A DNA stretch of 64,000 nt, taken from contig CAXXKC010000003.1 in assembly GCA_963674835.2 (NCBI GenBank), positions 2,914,001-2,978,000 on the forward strand. Reading direction: 5' to 3'. Source of the DNA: G963674835 sp963674835. Lineage in GTDB: Bacteria > Planctomycetota > Planctomycetia > Pirellulales > Thermoguttaceae. The position numbers were made by a program, and so were the translations under genes. Below the pieces are notes generated by a model. The model was not told the origin of the DNA. It worked only from the letters and a program-made list of their open reading frames with translations, and ran no database searches. Shown here piece by piece: positions 61,074-64,000 of this stretch. The first letter of the stretch is position 1; each line of letters begins with the position of its first letter.

Positions 61074-62034
61074 GGCCGGAAGACGTTTGTCTGTCTCCAG
61101 TGTTGACGATTTGTACCAGCCCACTTGTTTGAGAAGAAGTACACCAACGGAGTCGTTCCTCAACCATGGACCACACTTGCCGGATGCCACGAGCTGCTGG
61201 ACCGTCCGAGGCTTCCACCACGGTCTTCCTGGCAATCTGCGCATCGGTCACGGCCCGGTCGTAGGGAATTCGGCCCGCCACCCCGATCCCATGCTTGACC
61301 GCCATCGCCTCCAGCTCTGCGGCAATCTCTTCGTTCAGGTCCGCCTTGTTCACCGCCACCAGACCGGGAATGCCCAGGCGCGCCGCCAGTTGGGCCACGC
61401 GCTGAAAATCGTGAATGCCCGACACGGTCGGCTCCACGACAAACAGCACCACACTCGCGCCCGTCAGCGACGCGATCACCGGACAGCCGATCCCCGGCGA
61501 ACCGTCGCAAACGATCAGCGGGAACCCCCGATCCTCGGCCACTTGCTGCGCGGCGCGGCGCACTTGCGTAACCAGCTTCCCCGAATTCTCCGCCGCAACC
61601 CCCAGCTTCGCGTGAACCATGGCCCCGTACCGCGTTTCGGAAACGAACCATTGGCCGCACACCGCCGGCGTGAACTCGATCGCGTTCTCGGCACAGTAAT
61701 CGACGCACACCCCGCATCCCTCGCACGCCGTTGACTCCACGCGGTACGTTCGCGCCACTCGCCCGTTGCCCGGACCATCGAACCAGATCGCATCGAAACG
61801 GCACAATTCCTCGCACTTCCCGCACGCCGTACAGTGGCCCGGCTTGATCCGTGCCTTGCTGCCGCCCGCGAAATCCTCGCGGCGAAGTACCTTGGGCTGC
61901 AGAATCAGATGCAAATCCGCAGCGTCCACGTCGCAGTCCGCCAGGACACACCCGCCCGCCAGGCTGGCCAGCGACGCGACCACCGACGTCTTTCCCGTTC
62001 CGCCCTTCCCGCTCGCCACCACCAATTCCTTCAT
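61066..62034 (-). CDS. MinD-superfamily P-loop ATPase with ferredoxin insert (ORP-type)
   Basis: A 322-residue cytoplasmic ATPase. Walker A with the deviant signature lysine is GKGGTGKT at 10-17; the switch region is ADCDVDAADLHL. Between residues about 66 and 120 a bacterial ferredoxin-like domain is inserted, with CTACGKCEELC and CEGCGVCVDYC, which can bind two [4Fe-4S] clusters. The ATPase then resumes with CDGSPGIGCPVIASL. This arrangement is typical of the ATPases encoded next to ORP in sulfate reducers. Starts four bases inside the previous gene; GGAGGG precedes the ATG. The last 25 residues (Thr/Gln/Ser-rich) look like a linker. Confidence 0.9.
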   Translation of the reverse strand: MKELVVASGKGGTGKTSVVASLASLAGGCVLADCDVDAADLHLILQPKVLRREDFAGGSKARIKPGHCTACGKCEELCRFDAIWFDGPGNGRVARTYRVESTACEGCGVCVDYCAENAIEFTPAVCGQWFVSETRYGAMVHAKLGVAAENSGKLVTQVRRAAQQVAEDRGFPLIVCDGSPGIGCPVIASLTGASVVLFVVEPTVSGIHDFQRVAQLAARLGIPGLVAVNKADLNEEIAAELEAMAVKHGIGVAGRIPYDRAVTDAQIARKTVVEASDGPAARGIRQVWSMVEERLRWCTSSQTSGLVQIVNTGDRQTSSGHE

Positions 62035-62879
62035 GGCGTCCCTCCGTTACCGAGCCGATCCAACAACGATCGCATGTGACCGGCAAACGATGGGACCGCA
62101 ACGCACGCCAACTCTCCGCGCGAATAGGCCTCCGCCACCGCACGGTCGTCGGGAATCTCGGCCACAATCTCGATGCGATGGCCCTCGCAGTACTGGCGAA
62201 CCTGGTTATCGCCCACGTCGCACCGGTTCAGCACGACGGCCATCGGCAGCTTCAACGCTCGAACCATTTCCACCGCCAGCCCCAGATCGTTGAGCCCAAA
62301 AGGCGTCGGCTCGGTGACCAGCAACACCAGGTCGCTGCCCCGAACGCTCTCGATCGCGGGACAAGACGTCCCCGGCGGACAATCGAGAATCGTCAGGTCT
62401 GCCTGGGCCGAAGCCGCCTTGACCGCACGGATGGCCGGCGGACTCATGGCTTCGCCCACGTTCAACCGGCCTTCCACGAACCGGATCGGGCCGGCCGCCC
62501 CCGCGCCGAGTTCCCCGATCGACTTCGGAACCTCCCGCATAGCACCCGCCGGACACGCCAGCACGCAGCCTCCGCAGGAGTGGCACAGTTCCGCGAAAAT
62601 GAGCACCTGCTTGCCCACGCACGCAATCGCACCGTACCGGCATACCTGTGCGCAGCGGCCGCAATACGTGCACCGCTCCAAGTCCACCACCGGAAGCAAC
62701 TTGTCGATCGACCGACGCTCTTCGATGGTCGGCTTCAGAAACAGGTGCCCATTCGGCTCTTCCACGTCGCAGTCCAGATAGGCCACGGTCCGACCATCCG
62801 TAGCGGCCACCTGCGCCAGGTTGGTCGCTACGGTCGTCTTTCCCGTTCCCCCTTTACCGCTGGCGATGGCGATCTTCAT
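62031..62879 (-). CDS. MinD-superfamily P-loop ATPase with ferredoxin insert, second copy
   Basis: A 282-residue ATPase paralogous to its neighbour. Walker A GKGGTGKT at 9-16, LDCDVEEPNGHLFLKP, then ferredoxin motifs CTYCGRCAQVC and CHSCGGCVLACP, and CPPGTSCPAIESVRGSDLVLLVTEP in the distal ATPase part. The two copies differ in the ligand residues after the DxD switch (AADLH against EPNGH), the same difference that separates the paired ATPases of ORP loci, so a heterodimer is plausible. Its start overlaps the stop of the TrmO-type gene by four bases and its stop overlaps the start of the first ATPase by four bases. Confidence 0.9.
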   Translation of the reverse strand: MKIAIASGKGGTGKTTVATNLAQVAATDGRTVAYLDCDVEEPNGHLFLKPTIEERRSIDKLLPVVDLERCTYCGRCAQVCRYGAIACVGKQVLIFAELCHSCGGCVLACPAGAMREVPKSIGELGAGAAGPIRFVEGRLNVGEAMSPPAIRAVKAASAQADLTILDCPPGTSCPAIESVRGSDLVLLVTEPTPFGLNDLGLAVEMVRALKLPMAVVLNRCDVGDNQVRQYCEGHRIEIVAEIPDDRAVAEAYSRGELACVAVPSFAGHMRSLLDRLGNGGTP

Positions 62880-63358
62880 CGCTCACGTCTCCCTCGCCGC
62901 TGGGCCGTCTCATCGTCCACTTCGTCCTGCCAGCCGTTGCGAGTCGTCTCGATCCGGTCGAAACGAGCCGTGTACGGCTTGATGTCCAACAGCGGCGCCC
63001 CGTCCAGCACATCCACATCCTCAAGGTACAGAATGTTTCCCTCGCGGCGCACAAGCCTGACGATACTCAGGCCAATGGCGTTCGGCCGGCAGGGCGCACG
63101 CGTGGCAAACACACCCCGCTCCACGTCCTGCAAAAACGGCTTCACCACCAGCTGCGGCCGCTCCACCCTATGCAAGTGGTAAACGAGGTAGATATGCGAG
63201 AAGCCCTCTACGTCGCGCAGGCCGTCCGCATACTCCGGAAACACCTCCGCCCGGCCCGCACATCCCTGCGCGTAGATCGGCTGAATCGGCGTCTTCTCGG
63301 GCCGGGTGTGTTCGCTCCGGATAATCCCGATCGGCTCGTAGACAATTGTCGTTCTCAC
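62876..63358 (-). CDS. trmO: TrmO/TsaA-type tRNA (N6-threonylcarbamoyladenosine37-N6)-methyltransferase
   Basis: A 160-residue protein starting at GTG 63358, which overlaps the stop of the upstream DUF5320-like gene (GTGA). It shows the TrmO/YaeB beta-barrel family signature: YEPIGIIRSEHTRPEKTP, HIYLVYHLHRV, GVFATRAPCRPNAIGLSIV with the SAM-binding Arg/Cys-Arg-Pro-Asn, and VDVLDGAPLLDIKPY. Classical TrmO adds a methyl to t6A37 of tRNA. TrmO relatives turn up repeatedly in clusters with these ATPases, so a metal-cluster role for this subfamily is conceivable, but that is speculation. Confidence 0.92.
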   Translation of the reverse strand: MRTTIVYEPIGIIRSEHTRPEKTPIQPIYAQGCAGRAEVFPEYADGLRDVEGFSHIYLVYHLHRVERPQLVVKPFLQDVERGVFATRAPCRPNAIGLSIVRLVRREGNILYLEDVDVLDGAPLLDIKPYTARFDRIETTRNGWQDEVDDETAQRRGRRER

Positions 63359-63714
63359 TGCTGGCCGCTGCCCTCCAACTCGCTGATCCGTTGCCGGATC
63401 TCCTCCAGCACGCCGGCCGCTTGATCCGCTTGCTGTTTGAGCGCGTCCAGCTCTTGCTCGCGTGTCATCCCCTGAGGCGGGTCCGCCGCCATCGGCGCAC
63501 CTGCCGCGGCCGCATCCGTTCGCATCCAGCCGGGCAAACCCGTCGCGTAGAACATGTTGCGCCATCCTCGGCCGCCGCCTCCCCGGCCTCGTCCAAACAG
63601 CGCGCCGGCCATGCGGCCCGCAAACCCTGGCGCCCCGGCACCGCCACAATACCCGGCTCCGCGGCCGGTCATCGGTCCCATTCCCATCGGTCCCGTTCGA
63701 TCTCCACCTGGCAT
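63355..63714 (-). CDS. DUF5320-like Gly/Met-rich small protein
   Basis: A 119-residue protein from ATG 63714 (GGAG eight bases upstream). It begins MPGGDRTGPMGMGPMTGRGAG followed by YC, the typical start of DUF5320 proteins. Then comes a Gly/Arg-rich middle (GRGRGGGGRGW) and a C-terminal coiled coil (about 85-115, LDALKQQADQAAGVLEEIRQRI). DUF5320 proteins are known almost only from gene neighbourhoods with NifX-like proteins and MinD-type ATPases in anaerobes, consistent with this context. Met and Cys in the N-terminal part could bind a soft metal such as copper; that is inference. Confidence 0.85.
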   Translation of the reverse strand: MPGGDRTGPMGMGPMTGRGAGYCGGAGAPGFAGRMAGALFGRGRGGGGRGWRNMFYATGLPGWMRTDAAAAGAPMAADPPQGMTREQELDALKQQADQAAGVLEEIRQRISELEGSGQQ

Positions 63715-63757
63715 TTCTCTCTCCTCTCGCAAAAAAATGACTGTTGTTGATGGTCCC

Positions 63758-64000
63758 TTAAGCCCAATGCCCTTCGACGTCGGCCCGGTCGGCGCTCTGC
63801 AGTTGGCCCGCCTGAAACTGCTCGACGGCCCCGCGAACCGTCCCGGAGGCTCCCAAGTAAATCTGGATTCCCGCCGCCTGCAACGTCGCAAATGCCTTCG
63901 GGCCCACATGTCCCGTGATGACCGCGGCGGCGCCCAGGTTATGGACCGCCTGCGCCGCCTGAATCCCCGCACCCTGCGGAGCATTCAGGTTCTGCGCGTT
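63758..64000 (-). CDS. NifX/ORP-like protein, 5' end beyond the window
   Basis: The visible part encodes the last 80 residues of a NifX/NifB-C-type protein: NAQNLNAPQGAGIQAAQAVH, GAAAVITGHVGPKAFATLQA, AGIQIYLGASGTVRGAVEQF, and a final ADVEGHW before the stop. It is closely similar in plan to the protein at 59425 but with the GHW end found in many ORP-type proteins. It is the first visible gene of the operon; 43 bases separate it from the DUF5320-like gene. Confidence 0.88.
   Translation of the reverse strand, partial: NAQNLNAPQGAGIQAAQAVHNLGAAAVITGHVGPKAFATLQAAGIQIYLGASGTVRGAVEQFQAGQLQSADRADVEGHWA

Noticed and set aside
1..64000. CRISPR arrays
   Set aside because: No regularly spaced direct repeats were seen; the only direct repeats are the IS21 end pair, the coding modules and the dispersed intergenic repeats.
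59425..64000. Nitrogen fixation genes
   Set aside because: NifX-like and NifU-like domains are present but no nitrogenase, NifE/N or NifB radical SAM domain; the context fits ORP-type loci better.

Overview
The window is most likely a chromosomal piece from a member of the Planctomycetota. The best evidence is the surface protein at 27597-30455, whose N-terminus carries a LEPR-XLL-type sorting motif (LEGLEERRLLS) typical of that phylum. Several small lipoproteins and conserved unknowns also look planctomycetal. Genes for anaerobic metal-cluster chemistry and a zinc-type corrinoid methyltransferase relative suggest an anaerobe or facultative anaerobe; that part is inference.

Region 1 (0.5-16.7 kb) is a dense signalling island. 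On the minus strand, a hybrid histidine kinase is coupled to a GGDEF response regulator and a PilZ-like membrane protein, forming a cyclic-di-GMP module. On the plus strand come a degenerate NtrC-type AAA+ protein, a FixJ-type response regulator, a CsrA-like small protein, a LOV-like HisKA_2 kinase, and a giant hybrid kinase whose N-terminal receiver probably serves that kinase. An antisense remnant of another hybrid kinase lies between them.

Region 2 (about 16.8-27.4 kb) is a decayed accessory island that ends at tRNA-Pro(GGG). It holds a broken tspO, a minus-strand set (HTH protein, AEP-type primase, unknown, D12-class adenine methylase), an IS21 remnant, small unknown genes, a truncated IS1380-type transposase, a complete IS1182-type element and the last part of a tyrosine-type integrase next to the tRNA. 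It reads as an integrative element scarred by insertion sequences.

Region 3 (27.6-58.5 kb) is ordinary chromosome. It contains the LEPR-XLL protein with three repeated modules, a lipoprotein, a six-gene exopolysaccharide cluster (four glycosyltransferases, a flippase, an O-antigen-type polymerase/ligase), a CDGSH protein, a frameshifted GH116 glycosidase beside a Tat-exported sugar-isomerase-like protein, folD, TPR and CHAT proteins, a GlsB-like membrane protein and a URO-D-family protein. Several dispersed palindromes and repeats sit between genes.

Region 4 (58.6-64.0 kb) has an archaeal-type peroxiredoxin and, just downstream of a tightly coupled minus-strand operon, its last gene. The operon reads: NifX/ORP-like protein (cut by the window edge), DUF5320-like protein, TrmO, two MinD-type ATPases each with a ferredoxin insert, an IscU-like/Mrp fusion, and a second NifX/ORP-like protein. 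This resembles the orange-protein (ORP) metal-cluster loci of sulfate reducers and is the strongest candidate for an unusual system here.
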